Assembly (NCBI GenBank): GCA_002439585.1
Contig: DJOF01000021.1
Location: 1-64,000, forward strand
Source of the DNA: Bacteroidales bacterium UBA6445
GTDB lineage: Bacteria > Bacteroidota > Bacteroidia > Bacteroidales > UBA932
Reading direction: 5' to 3'
Length of the DNA: 64,000 bases
Positions 43,422-52,523 of this stretch are shown piece by piece (the stretch's first letter is position 1; the number at the start of each line of letters is the position of its first letter). The notes beneath the pieces were generated by a model. The model saw nothing but the letters and a program-made list of their open reading frames with translations. It was not told the DNA's origin and searched no databases. The position numbers and the translations under genes are program-made.

Positions 43422-45431
43422 CTACATCTCTGTCCTCATCACACTCTGGATACCTTGTATGCCCCTTAATTTGGTGATCAGGGTATCGAGTCCCTCCCTG
43501 TCGTGTACATACAGGTCTATGAATCCCTCGAATATGCCTCCTTCTGTGCTCAGGTTGAGCCTTCTCATATTAACTCCCATCTCAAGGGAAATATATCTTG
43601 TGATCTCGTTGAGCATACCAAGTTTGTCAATACCCTTTAAGGAGATCCTTACAGGGAAAGCCTGATCAGAGGCGGTCTCCCACTGAGTTTTGACAATCGT
43701 GTCTCCGTGCTTTGTCGCCTCGTCCTCGGCAACAGGACAACTCTTCTTGTGTACGGTTACCGTGCCATCAGAAGACAGAAAGCCGACGATCGGGTCTCCC
43801 GGAATAGGGTGACAGCAGGATGCTATTATATATTTGCGGCCGTCTCCCGGATTGACAGTATACTCTCTCGATGAGGTTTCAGCATGTGTGTATCGCTGCT
43901 CTTCTCCTCCGTCCTTAAAATAATTATGAACTATGTTCCTTGCATGACGTGTCTGCAGGAAGTCAAGCCATTCACGTCTCGGATGTCCGTCTTCGGCGGA
44001 GATGATCTCGACCTGATCCCCTGTTCTAAGTACATATGAGAGAGGCACAAGCCTCATGTTGACCTTGGCAGCTATGGCCTTGTTACCGATCTCGGTATGG
44101 ATGAGGTATGCAAAGTCCAGGGCGGTGGCTCCTTTCTGGATGCTTTTCTGTTCCCCTTTAGGGGTAAATACCATTATCGATGAGGTGGTGAGGTCGTTGT
44201 GTATTATGTCGAGAAGCTCAAGGGCGTTGACATCCGGGCTAACGAGAATCTCCTTGACCTTTGCGAGCCATTTGTCCATCTCGCTGTCATTTTCCCCAAT
44301 GTATCCGTCTTGCTTGTAGGCCCAATGTGCGGCAATCCCTTTCTCCGCAATATCATCCATGCGCCTTGTGCGTATCTGTACTTCAATCCACATTCCGCCG
44401 TTGCTCATCAAGGTACAGTGCAGAGCTTCGTAACCATTGCTCTTGGGGTGCTTTACCCAGTCCCTTACTCTGTCAGGCTTGTATCTGTACAGACCGGTGA
44501 TGATCGAGAATACGTGGTAGCACTGGTCTCTCTCGCTCTCATTGGTCTCGGGGTCAGGCTTGAATACTATCCTGACTGCATACAGATCGTAAACCTGTTC
44601 GAATGTAATATGCTTGGCAGTCATTTTCTGCCATATGGAATACGGTGTCTTGACTCTTTTGCGGATCTCGAAATTAAATCCCGATCCGGTGAGCGCATCT
44701 CGTATGGGGCCTATGAATTCGTCAATGACTTTCTCCTTATCGGACAAGTCTCTGTTGATCTTGGCGCTGATCTCGTTGTATGCGTCCGGTTCCTTGTATC
44801 TAAGCCAGATATTCTCCATCTCTGACTTCACTTCGTACAGTCCGAGCCTGTGGGCAAGCGGTATGAAGATGAACATTGTTTCGCTCAGGATCTTGTCCCT
44901 TTTGTATTCGGGCATGAACTCGATCGTGCGGCAGTTGTGCAGCCGGTCGGCAAGCTTGATAAGCACGACTCTTACATCATCGTTAAGAGTCAGGAGGATA
45001 CGCTTGAAATTCTCGGCCTGGAGACTTTCCACGCTGCCCTTGTTCTTCTTGTCTTGATTGTCAAGGACATTCTTGATCTTGGTCAGCCCTTCCACGAGGG
45101 ATGCTATCTTGTCCCCGAACTCGCTTCGGATGTCATCTACAGTATAGGAAGTGTCTTCTACAACGTCATGCAGAAGGGCAGCTGCAATAGACTTGTATCC
45201 GAGCCCGATGTCATTGACGACAATCTTTGCAACAGCTATCGGGTGCAGGATATATGGTTCACCGGAGCGTCGCCGCACATTCTTGTGAGCTTCGTTGGCG
45301 AATTCAAAAGCTTTCTGAACTACTTCAAGTTCATCTTCTCCCGCACATCTCTTTCTAGCCGCTTCTTTCAACTCTGCATAGTTGCGAGCAATAACTTCGT
45401 AGTCTTTAGATGTAAATACAGTATTGCCCAT
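43422..45431 (-). CDS. rel: Bifunctional (p)ppGpp synthase/hydrolase
   Basis: 669 residues. It makes and destroys the stringent-response alarmone. The HD hydrolase half is intact: LHDVVEDTSYT has the catalytic His-Asp and ED pair. The synthase has DLYAVRIVFKP, RVRDWVKHPKSNGYEALH and the catalytic Glu in WIEVQIRT; R-V-R-D is close to the RxKD of the manganese, bifunctional class. TGS (VFTPKGEQKSIQKGATALDF) and C-terminal ACT domains follow. The last 60 residues match the ACT fold. Starts 4 bases after the yihY-like gene. Confidence 0.94.
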   Translation of the reverse strand: MGNTVFTSKDYEVIARNYAELKEAARKRCAGEDELEVVQKAFEFANEAHKNVRRRSGEPYILHPIAVAKIVVNDIGLGYKSIAAALLHDVVEDTSYTVDDIRSEFGDKIASLVEGLTKIKNVLDNQDKKNKGSVESLQAENFKRILLTLNDDVRVVLIKLADRLHNCRTIEFMPEYKRDKILSETMFIFIPLAHRLGLYEVKSEMENIWLRYKEPDAYNEISAKINRDLSDKEKVIDEFIGPIRDALTGSGFNFEIRKRVKTPYSIWQKMTAKHITFEQVYDLYAVRIVFKPDPETNESERDQCYHVFSIITGLYRYKPDRVRDWVKHPKSNGYEALHCTLMSNGGMWIEVQIRTRRMDDIAEKGIAAHWAYKQDGYIGENDSEMDKWLAKVKEILVSPDVNALELLDIIHNDLTTSSIMVFTPKGEQKSIQKGATALDFAYLIHTEIGNKAIAAKVNMRLVPLSYVLRTGDQVEIISAEDGHPRREWLDFLQTRHARNIVHNYFKDGGEEQRYTHAETSSREYTVNPGDGRKYIIASCCHPIPGDPIVGFLSSDGTVTVHKKSCPVAEDEATKHGDTIVKTQWETASDQAFPVRISLKGIDKLGMLNEITRYISLEMGVNMRRLNLSTEGGIFEGFIDLYVHDREGLDTLITKLRGIQGIQSVMRTEM

Positions 45432-45435
45432 GACA

Positions 45436-46353
45436 CTAAGTTTCGAGATTATAATTGTTCACGTTTTGGAACGCATACGAAAGTTCTGCCCCTATCAGTA
45501 TTATGAACCATCCGAAATTGAGCCAGAACATGAAAAGCGGTATTGCAGCCACAGCCCCGTAGATTGTATTGAGCCTGCTCACGAAGATCTGGGTCTCAAG
45601 GAAAAGATACTGCATCAGCGTGAAGACTGTCCCTGATAGGACCGCTGCCTTCAAAGCATCTCTGTACAATACTTTATAGTTCGGAATGAATTTGTACATG
45701 GCAGAAAACGTCATTATGGATATGAGTCCGAAGATTACCCATCCGAGAAATGACTTAATGTCCTCCGATACCTCCATTCCCTGAGGAAGCAGTACGTCCA
45801 AGACGTTGGAGTATATGATCGAACCGGAGAAGAACAGCAATATAACGAAAGGCGACAGTACGAGGATGAGTATATAGAATGAGAGTCTCTTGAAAATATT
45901 CCTCGACTTGTTGACCTTCCATACGTTGTTGAATACTGTCTCCACACACATCATCATCCAGAATACAAGCCCCACGAAGAGAATGGCGCTTACAAGCCCT
46001 ACGGGACTTGACTGGGCTGTGTTGATTATGTTCTCTGCAAATCCGAACAGGGTCTCGACGGCCTGCTTCCCGGCTATGTTCTCGACAAGGAACTGCTTTA
46101 GCGTATCCTCCAGTCCGAGACCTCCGGTAATGAAGAATGCAACGGCCATGAACGGCACGGCTGCCATTGTGCAGAAGAAGCTCAAAGCCACAGCCTGAAA
46201 ACCTATCTTCTGTGCGGAAAATGTCTTGGTCGTAATTATCAGCACGCGGAGATCCTTGACAAGCCGTGCCTTTACCATCGAAAGACTACTGATATTCTCA
46301 TTCCAGATGTCTTCCGAGAGATAAGTGCGCAATCTCTGAATGGGCTCCCTCAT
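45436..46353 (-). CDS. YihY/BrkB-family inner-membrane protein
   Basis: 305 residues with about six membrane spans. It opens with a cytoplasmic amphipathic head (about 1-40); FQAVALSFFCTMAAVPFMAVAF and WLNFGWFIILIGAELSYAFQN near the C-terminus are the strongest family matches. Function is not firmly known: despite old labels as ribonuclease BN or as a serum-resistance factor, homologues look like transporters or membrane structural proteins. It lies one base after ligA and four before rel. Confidence 0.85.
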   Translation of the reverse strand: MREPIQRLRTYLSEDIWNENISSLSMVKARLVKDLRVLIITTKTFSAQKIGFQAVALSFFCTMAAVPFMAVAFFITGGLGLEDTLKQFLVENIAGKQAVETLFGFAENIINTAQSSPVGLVSAILFVGLVFWMMMCVETVFNNVWKVNKSRNIFKRLSFYILILVLSPFVILLFFSGSIIYSNVLDVLLPQGMEVSEDIKSFLGWVIFGLISIMTFSAMYKFIPNYKVLYRDALKAAVLSGTVFTLMQYLFLETQIFVSRLNTIYGAVAAIPLFMFWLNFGWFIILIGAELSYAFQNVNNYNLET

Positions 46354-46354
46354 A

Positions 46355-48448
46355 TTATTGTTCCTGATTGTTGAAAAGATTTGGCTCTACTTCTTCCATC
46401 CTCTCCTCTGGAAGGTGTAGCATCTTCCTCAGATCCTCTTCTCCGATGACCTTGATGCCGAGTTCTCCCGCTTTCTTGATCTTCTCGGGACCGGGCTTTG
46501 TCCCGGCAAGCAGGTATGAGGTACGGCTGCTGATGCTGCTTGCATTGCGGCCACCGTTGGAAGAAATGAGATCTTTCATATCCTCACGTGAAATGCTGAA
46601 ATTGCCTGTAATCACAATGTTGAGACCAGACAAGAGGTCTGATACGGCTTCTGGACGGCTTTCCATGGACATCTTCACCCCAGCGGCCTTGAGCCTACGT
46701 ATATTGTCCCGATTGTCTGGATCGGAGAAATAGTCCAAAATACTATCTGCAATAACATCTCCGACGTCCGGTACGGCAAGAAGAGCCTGCTTGTCTGCCG
46801 CTGCAATTTTGTCGATGTCACCAAAATAAATGGCCAAAGCCTTGGCTGTTGACTCTCCGACATACCTGATTCCAAGTGCAAATAGCACATGGTCGAATGT
46901 CACCTTGAGACTGGCATGCAGGCTGGCGAGGAATCTGTCTGCAGACTTTGCCTTCCAACCGTCTATGCGCAGTAGATCGTTGCGTCCGAGAGCATAGAAA
47001 TCAGCTGGGACTCGTACAAGTCCGAGGCTGAACAGCTTGTCTATCGTCGCGTCTCCAGCCAATACGTTCATGGCCTTGCGGCTGAGGAAGTGTACAAGCC
47101 TTCCCTTTACCTGCATGGGGCAGCTCTTGGTATTGGGACAGAAATATCTGGCCTCATCTTCCCCCTTTACGAGTAGGGTGCCGCAGTCAGGGCAGTTCTT
47201 TGGAAATACAGGCTTCACCAATCCCGGACGCCTCTTGGAAAGGTCCACTCCCGTAATCTTGGGGATGATCTCTCCGCCTTTTTCTACGAATACGAAGTCT
47301 CCTACTCTTATATCCATCTGGGACATCATGCCAGCGTTGTTCAGCGTGGCTCTCTTGACAACAGTGCCTGCAAGAAGTACAGGTGAAAGGTTGGCCACAG
47401 GTGTCACTGCTCCCGTCCTTCCTACCTGATAATCGATTGATATTACTTCGCTAAGAGCCTGTTCTGCCTTGAATTTGTATGCGACGGCCCATCTTGGGAA
47501 CTTTGCGGTGTATCCAAGCTCTGTCTGATAGGCAAGCTCGTTGATCTTGATCACAATCCCGTCAGTAGGGTAGGGCAGAGAGTGCCTCTCTTTGTCCCAA
47601 TAGTTGATATAAGCTTCTATCTCCTGGATATTGTGGCAGACCTTCCTCTTGTCAGATACCGGAAGTCCCCAAGACGCTGCTGCATCCAAGGCTTCGGAAT
47701 GAGTCCTGAATTTGGCATCAGGGCTGGGTATGTGGTAAAGGGTGCACCAAAGCCCCCGTTTTGCCACTTCTTTGGGGTCTGTCAGCTTGAGTGACCCGGA
47801 TGCAGCGTTGCGCGGATTGGCGAATGGTTGATCCTCGTTGTCAGTCCGAATTCTGTTCAGCTCATCAAAAGCCTTGTAGGGCATGAGCACCTCGCCCCTT
47901 ATCTCGAATTCATCCGGATATCCGCTTCCTTGAAGCTCGTGGGGTATATTGGAGATCTCAAGAGCATTTGCCGTAACATCGTCTCCAATGATGCCGTCAC
48001 CTCTTGTAAGAGCCCGGAACAACTTGCCGCCTCTGTAGGTAAGGCAGATTGCAGTGCCATCGAACTTAAGCTCGCAAGAATACGTGAATGGCTTGTCTAT
48101 GAGCCTGGAGGCTCTTGCCACGAAGTCTTCGACTTCACCGATGTTGTACGTGTTGCCCAGGGAGAGCATCGGGTATTTGTGAGGATACTGGGCAAATTCC
48201 TTTATCCCCGAAGCTATTGTATGTCCTTGAAGATCACTGTTCTCAAGGTCGCTGCCGACTTTCCTTGTAGGGGAGTCAGGTGTGACTAGATCTGGGAACT
48301 GTCTTTCCAAGTCGGCAAGTTCGTACATCAAGTGGTCATAGTCGTAATCACTCATCGTGGGTGCATTGTCCACATAGTATTTACGGCTGTTCTCCCAGAG
48401 GATTTCCCTGAGTTCATGTATACGTTTTTCCGCTTGCTGTCTATCCAT
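46355..48448 (-). CDS. ligA: NAD-dependent DNA ligase
   Basis: 697 residues, standard length. It seals nicks in replication and repair using NAD. Motifs: KYYVDNAPTMSDYDYD in the NMN domain, the adenylated Lys128 in CELKFDG, the zinc Cys4 site CPDCG to CPNTKSCPMQ at about 410-432, helix-hairpin-helix repeats, and BRCT (about 615-690) with LNIVITGNFSISREDMKDLI. It is the first gene of the six-gene minus run ligA-yihY-like-rel-lipoprotein-barrel-ispG. A -7-like TAAATTTG (48462-48455) lies 6 bases before the ATG. Confidence 0.96.
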   Translation of the reverse strand: MDRQQAEKRIHELREILWENSRKYYVDNAPTMSDYDYDHLMYELADLERQFPDLVTPDSPTRKVGSDLENSDLQGHTIASGIKEFAQYPHKYPMLSLGNTYNIGEVEDFVARASRLIDKPFTYSCELKFDGTAICLTYRGGKLFRALTRGDGIIGDDVTANALEISNIPHELQGSGYPDEFEIRGEVLMPYKAFDELNRIRTDNEDQPFANPRNAASGSLKLTDPKEVAKRGLWCTLYHIPSPDAKFRTHSEALDAAASWGLPVSDKRKVCHNIQEIEAYINYWDKERHSLPYPTDGIVIKINELAYQTELGYTAKFPRWAVAYKFKAEQALSEVISIDYQVGRTGAVTPVANLSPVLLAGTVVKRATLNNAGMMSQMDIRVGDFVFVEKGGEIIPKITGVDLSKRRPGLVKPVFPKNCPDCGTLLVKGEDEARYFCPNTKSCPMQVKGRLVHFLSRKAMNVLAGDATIDKLFSLGLVRVPADFYALGRNDLLRIDGWKAKSADRFLASLHASLKVTFDHVLFALGIRYVGESTAKALAIYFGDIDKIAAADKQALLAVPDVGDVIADSILDYFSDPDNRDNIRRLKAAGVKMSMESRPEAVSDLLSGLNIVITGNFSISREDMKDLISSNGGRNASSISSRTSYLLAGTKPGPEKIKKAGELGIKVIGEEDLRKMLHLPEERMEEVEPNLFNNQEQ

Positions 48449-48470
48449 AATCTACAAATTTAGTTCTTTT

Positions 48471-48505
48471 TTTGTGGAATAATTCCTTGAAAATAGATAA
48501 TTTTG
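48471..48505 (+). promoter_or_regulatory. Candidate promoter of the PFK gene
   Basis: TTTG (48471-48474), 23 bases, TAATTTTG (48498-48505). The -7 box is exact, but the spacer is about four bases too long. Leader would be about 75 bases. Divergent from ligA. Confidence 0.4.
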
Positions 48506-48589
48506 CAGCGCGTATTCCGTAGCTGCCGGCCTTGGCTTGGGAAGCTCGGGAGACAATAGTTGTGCTAATTCCTAAATTTCTTATATAAG

Positions 48590-49834
48590 ATGAAACAGAA
48601 TGATGCAATAATCATCCTCTGCGGAGGCGGCCCGGCACCGGGTATGAATTCGGTATCCATGAGCGTTGCCAAGACTTTTCTTTCAAAGGGTTATCGTGTT
48701 ATCGGCCTACATGGCGGATATTCAGGACTTTTCTCCAAGAATGCCCGTATAGAGGACCTGGATTTCTTCAAGGCCGACCGTTATTTCAACAGAGGCGGTT
48801 CCTATCTTGAGATGAGCCGTTTCAAGCCGACTGATGAGGATTTTGAGAAAAACTTCAATCTTGACCTCTTCAAGGACAACAACATAAAACTTCTTGTAAC
48901 TGTAGGAGGTGACGATACGGCATCTACAGCCAACAGGATTTCCAAGTTCCTTGCAGCCAAGAATTACCATATCGCGAACATACATTGCCCCAAGACAATC
49001 GACAATGACCTTCCGCTTCCGGCCAATACTCCGACATTTGGATACAACTCAGCCAAGAACGAGGGTGCGCATATCGCAAGGACAATTTATGAGGACGCAC
49101 GCACTTCGGGCAATTGGCTAGTGATCTCGGCTATGGGACGTACATGCGGCTCTCTTGCTCTCGGTATAGGTGAGGCTACGCATTGCCCTATGACCATCAT
49201 CCCTGAGATGTTCAACAAGACCCAGATGACTCTCGACAAGATTATCAGACTCTCTATATCTGCAATTCTCAAGAGAAAGATCATGGGTGTGAATTACGGA
49301 ACAGTCGTAGCTGCCGAAGGTCTCTTCCACAATGAGGAAGTGGCTAAGGAAGCTGCCGATGCCGGTGTGCATTTTACATATGACGAGCACGGCCACCCGG
49401 AGCTCGGTAAGATCTCCAAAGCTGTCCTCTTCAACGAACTTCTTGAGAAAGAGTTCAAGAAACTCTCCCTCAAGGTGAAGAGCCGTCCTGTGGAGATCGG
49501 ATATGATGTCCGCTGTCAGGATCCGGTTGCATATGATCTTACATACTGCACAGAGCTTGCAATGGGTGTATACCAGCTCTTCAGTGAGGGCAAGACCGGC
49601 TGTATGGTATATGTTGACGCATTCGGCAATGTATCTCCTCTGTATCTTGCAGATCTTCAGGATCCCAAGACAGGCAAGATCCCTCCGCGCGTAGTAGATA
49701 TCAATGCCGGCACTGCACAGAATTACTACAAGTACATAGCGCACTATATCACTCCTGAGGACTATGAAGCTGCCAAGGCTTTAGTTGCCAATCCGGAGCA
49801 TTACGATTTCAAGAAAATACTCGGCTGGGAGTAG
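48590..49834 (+). CDS. pfp: Phosphofructokinase of the pyrophosphate-dependent type
   Basis: 414 residues. It phosphorylates fructose 6-phosphate in glycolysis. The phosphoryl-donor residues favour PPi, not ATP: GGDDTAS carries Asp108-Asp109 where ATP enzymes have Gly-Asp-Gly, and CPKTIDND has Lys135 where ATP enzymes have Gly. Asp138 in TIDND is the catalytic base. NRGGSYLEMSR and AMGRTCGSLALG are also family motifs. With PPi as donor the step is reversible and can serve both glycolysis and gluconeogenesis. Confidence on PFK is high; PPi dependence is inference from these residues. Annotations often call it pfkA. Confidence 0.9.
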   Translation: MKQNDAIIILCGGGPAPGMNSVSMSVAKTFLSKGYRVIGLHGGYSGLFSKNARIEDLDFFKADRYFNRGGSYLEMSRFKPTDEDFEKNFNLDLFKDNNIKLLVTVGGDDTASTANRISKFLAAKNYHIANIHCPKTIDNDLPLPANTPTFGYNSAKNEGAHIARTIYEDARTSGNWLVISAMGRTCGSLALGIGEATHCPMTIIPEMFNKTQMTLDKIIRLSISAILKRKIMGVNYGTVVAAEGLFHNEEVAKEAADAGVHFTYDEHGHPELGKISKAVLFNELLEKEFKKLSLKVKSRPVEIGYDVRCQDPVAYDLTYCTELAMGVYQLFSEGKTGCMVYVDAFGNVSPLYLADLQDPKTGKIPPRVVDINAGTAQNYYKYIAHYITPEDYEAAKALVANPEHYDFKKILGWE

Positions 49835-49857
49835 GAATCCGTATAGATATTAATGAT

Positions 49858-49896
49858 AAAAGGTGGTTCGAATGCAAGTCCGACCACCTTTTTTTT
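49858..49896 (+). terminator. Terminator after the PFK gene
   Basis: AAAAGGTGGT (49858-49867) pairs with ACCACCTTTT (49883-49892), with T-G and further contacts narrowing the loop, followed by more T to 49896. A classic intrinsic terminator 24 bases after the stop codon. Confidence 0.9.
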
Positions 49897-49914
49897 ATGC
49901 AAATGATTCTTTGT

Positions 49915-49974
49915 GTTGTAATTGCAGAGGTTGTAATTGCAGAGGTTGTAATTGCAGAGGTTGTAATTGCAGAG
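49915..49974. repeat. Four exact tandem copies of a 15-base repeat
   Basis: GTTGTAATTGCAGAG occurs four times without interruption (49915-49974). In one plus frame it reads CNCRG repeated. The following bases contain a second, shorter repeat: GTAAGAGTATTAG at 49974 and again near 50045. This fills the 310-base gap 49835-50144 after the terminator, before the duplicated gene end. Confidence 0.92.
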
Positions 49975-50101
49975 TAAGAGTATTAGCAGAAGCAGAGGCA
50001 GAGGCTGCTAATAGCGAGTTATTTGCAAAGATTGTATTTTCAGGGTAAGAGTATTAGAAACTGTTTGGTCACACACTCTCTCACCCAAAAGAAATCTATA
50101 A

Positions 50102-50179
50102 CCGTTTAGAGCAACTTTGCGCGAAGTCTCGCTATCATGTCCGTTTAGAGCAACTTTGCGCGAAGTCTCGCTATCATGT
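50102..50179. repeat. Perfect 39-base tandem duplication at the 3' end of the dehydrogenase gene
   Basis: Bases 50102-50140 and 50141-50179 are identical. The inner copy encodes the last residues of the threonine dehydrogenase (DMIARLRAKLL and stop at 50145); the outer copy lies after that stop as a spare copy of the same codons. 39 bases is 13 codons, so the frame is kept. Confidence 0.93.
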
Positions 50180-51098
50180 CCTTAGTCATGGACTCAAGGT
50201 CATAATAAGGCTTCCAGTCCCATTCCTCGCGTGCGCAGGAATCATCCATGCTGTCTGGCCAGCTGTCCGCAATACTTTGCTTCAGAGGGTCAGGGCGGTA
50301 TTCCATCTCGAAATTGGGGATCTCCTTGCGTATAGCCTCATATATAGTCTCGGGTGCAAAGCTCATGGATGCAATATTAAATGCATTGCGGTGGATGAGC
50401 CTTGACGGGTCAGCCTCCATAAGATGTATCGCTCCTGACAGGGCATCCGGCATATACATCATGTCCATGAGGGTGCCTTTCTTAAGAGGGCAGATGAATT
50501 TCTCACCCCTTACCGCGCTGTAGTATATGTCTACCGCATAGTCTGTCGTGCCTCCTCCCGGAAGGGTCACGTAAGAGATAAGTCCTGGGAATCTTACCGC
50601 GCGTGTGTCAACCCCGTATTTGTGGAAATAATAGTCGCTTAGTAGCTCGGTAGTCACCTTTGTAACCCCGTACATTGTCCTTGGCCTCTGAATGGTGTCT
50701 TGAGGAGTGTGGACGTGAGGGGTCTCGGGTCCGAAAGATCCTATGGAACTCGGCGTGAATACGGCGCAGCCGTTCTCTCTCGCTGTCTCAAGTACATTCC
50801 AAAGCCCGTCAATTCCGATCTTCCATGCAAGTCTCGGCTTGGACTCAGCCACAACCGAGAGCAGGGCTGCAAGATTGTATATGGTGTCGATATTGTATTT
50901 CCTTACAACCTCGGAGAGTCTCTGCCCGTCTGTAACATCTGCAAGTTCGGCAGGACCTGATTCGAGAAGTTCTCCCTTGGGCTCGCTGCCATGGATATAC
51001 CCAGCCACAACGTGGCTATTGCCATAACGTCTGCGAAGTTCCATTGTAAGTTCTGATCCGATCTGTCCGGTCGCACCGATTATAAGAATGTTTTTCAT
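50145..51098 (-). CDS. L-threonine 3-dehydrogenase, SDR (epimerase-like) type
   Basis: 317 residues. NAD loop IIGATGQIGSEL at 5-16; FTPSSIGSFGP and the catalytic Tyr-x3-Lys in YGVTK at about 146-150. Members with this sequence pattern (IDTIYNLAALLSVVAE, VRFPGLISY, GTLMDMMYMPDAL) oxidise L-threonine to 2-amino-3-ketobutyrate. The divergent neighbour 123 bases away is 2-amino-3-ketobutyrate CoA ligase (kbl), the next enzyme, which strongly supports this over a UDP-sugar epimerase. Its 3' end is duplicated (50102-50179). Confidence 0.88.
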   Translation of the reverse strand: MKNILIIGATGQIGSELTMELRRRYGNSHVVAGYIHGSEPKGELLESGPAELADVTDGQRLSEVVRKYNIDTIYNLAALLSVVAESKPRLAWKIGIDGLWNVLETARENGCAVFTPSSIGSFGPETPHVHTPQDTIQRPRTMYGVTKVTTELLSDYYFHKYGVDTRAVRFPGLISYVTLPGGGTTDYAVDIYYSAVRGEKFICPLKKGTLMDMMYMPDALSGAIHLMEADPSRLIHRNAFNIASMSFAPETIYEAIRKEIPNFEMEYRPDPLKQSIADSWPDSMDDSCAREEWDWKPYYDLESMTKDMIARLRAKLL

Positions 51099-51162
51099 TG
51101 CATGTGATTTATTGACGTCATGAAAGAGATTTGGATTGCCCGTATTTCTTTCATTTAAGTTG

Positions 51163-51170
51163 CAAAAATA
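51163..51170 (-). promoter_or_regulatory. Candidate -7 element of the dehydrogenase gene
   Basis: Minus-strand TATTTTTG matches TAnnTTTG, 65 bases before the ATG at 51098; no TTTG at the right distance. On the plus strand, TAAATTTC at 51194 and 51207 are -7-like for kbl, also without a -33 box. Confidence 0.3.
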
Positions 51171-51221
51171 GACAGTTTTTGCAGAATAATAAGTAAATTT
51201 CCGCTATAAATTTCTATTCTC

Positions 51222-52406
51222 ATGTACGGTAAAATGAAAGAGCACCTTCAAGGTGTACTGTCGGAGATCCGTGAAGCGGGTCTGTATAAAGAAGAGAGAC
51301 TGATAGAAAGTAGCCAGTCCTCATCCATAAATGTAGGAGGCAAGGAAGTCCTTAATTTCTGTGCCAACAACTATCTCGGCCTTGCAAATGATCCCAGACT
51401 TGTGAAGGCTTCGTATGAGATGATGAAGCGCCGCGGCTATGGCATGGCTTCAGTTCGCTTTATCTGCGGTACTCAGGACATACACAAGCAGCTGGAGGCG
51501 GCAATCAGCCAATATTTCCATACCGAGGACACTATCCTGTATGCTGCCTGCTTCGATGCCAACGGAGGAGTGTTCGAGCCTCTTCTGACTGAAGAGGATG
51601 CCATAATATCAGATGCTCTCAACCACGCTTCCATCATAGACGGAGTAAGGCTCTGTAAGGCAAAGAGATACCGTTATGCCAATGCCGATATGGGTGAGCT
51701 TGAGAAATGTCTGCAAGAGGCTCAGGCACAGAGGTTTAGGATCATAGCCACTGACGGAGTCTTCTCTATGGACGGTAATGTTGCTCCTCTTGACAAGATC
51801 TGTGACCTTGCTGAGCAATACGATGCTCTCGTGATGGTGGACGAGTCTCATTCGGCCGGAGTAGTAGGCAAGACGGGTCATGGGGTAAGCGAACTCAAGG
51901 GAACTTACGGAAGGGTAGACATTTATACCGGGACACTTGGAAAGGCATTCGGAGGAGCAATGGGCGGATTCACTACGGGACGTCGCGAGATAATCGAACT
52001 ACTTAGGCAGAGAAGCCGGCCTTATCTGTTCTCCAACTCTTTGGCACCTTGCATTATAGGTGCAAGTCTTGAAGTCTTCAGAATACTCGGGGAGAGCAAT
52101 GAGCTTCATGACAGGCTTGTGGACAATGTGGAGTATTTCAGAAGTAAGATGATGTCAGCAGGGTTTGATATAAAGCCGACACAAAGCGCAATCTGTGCAG
52201 TGATGCTCTACGATGCCAGACTGTCACAGGAGTTTGCCGCTAAGATGCAAGATGAAGGCATATATGTCACGGGATTCTATTATCCGGTAGTACCGAAGAA
52301 TCAAGCTCGAATAAGGGTGCAGCTTTCAGCGGCTCATACCCACGCCCAGATCGACAAGTGTGTAGACGCCTTTATAAAGGTAGGTCGTGAGCTTGGTGTC
52401 TGTTGA
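51222..52406 (+). CDS. kbl: Glycine C-acetyltransferase (2-amino-3-ketobutyrate CoA ligase)
   Basis: 394 residues, usual for the alpha-oxoamine synthase family. It splits 2-amino-3-ketobutyrate with CoA into glycine and acetyl-CoA, finishing threonine breakdown. FCANNYLGLANDP opens the fold, DALNHASIIDG and VDESHSAGVVGKTGHG carry PLP-contacting His and Asp, and Lys241 in YTGTLGKAFGGA forms the PLP Schiff base. It is divergent from the threonine dehydrogenase. A bidirectional terminator follows. Confidence 0.95.
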   Translation: MYGKMKEHLQGVLSEIREAGLYKEERLIESSQSSSINVGGKEVLNFCANNYLGLANDPRLVKASYEMMKRRGYGMASVRFICGTQDIHKQLEAAISQYFHTEDTILYAACFDANGGVFEPLLTEEDAIISDALNHASIIDGVRLCKAKRYRYANADMGELEKCLQEAQAQRFRIIATDGVFSMDGNVAPLDKICDLAEQYDALVMVDESHSAGVVGKTGHGVSELKGTYGRVDIYTGTLGKAFGGAMGGFTTGRREIIELLRQRSRPYLFSNSLAPCIIGASLEVFRILGESNELHDRLVDNVEYFRSKMMSAGFDIKPTQSAICAVMLYDARLSQEFAAKMQDEGIYVTGFYYPVVPKNQARIRVQLSAAHTHAQIDKCVDAFIKVGRELGVC

Positions 52407-52426
52407 GGTTGACCTCACAGAATAAG

Positions 52427-52467
52427 AATAAAGGGGTGGCTCTTGTTTTTGAGCCTCCCCTTTTATT
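52427..52467. terminator. Bidirectional terminator between kbl and the decarboxylase operon
   Basis: AATAAAGGGGTGGCTC (52427-52442) pairs with GAGCC-TCCCCTTTTATT (52451-52467) around a T-rich loop, with one bulge. It is followed by T-rich sequence on each strand, so it serves kbl on the plus strand and the mmd operon on the minus strand. Confidence 0.88.
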
Positions 52468-52523
52468 TGGATATTTCTTAATGTCAGTAATCCTTACTGC
52501 TGGAGAACAGATAGCCTGTCAGT

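Noticed and set aside
49863..50048. 61-codon frame with CNCRG repeats
   Set aside because: Starts at GTG inside the terminator stem; repeats come from the 15-base array and no promoter or neighbour supports translation.
49915..50179. Possible CRISPR array
   Set aside because: Repeats are contiguous without spacers (15-base and 39-base tandem units), and there are no cas genes.
50145..51098. UDP-sugar epimerase of polysaccharide synthesis
   Set aside because: The SDR motifs allow it, but pairing with kbl and the sequence pattern fit threonine dehydrogenase better.
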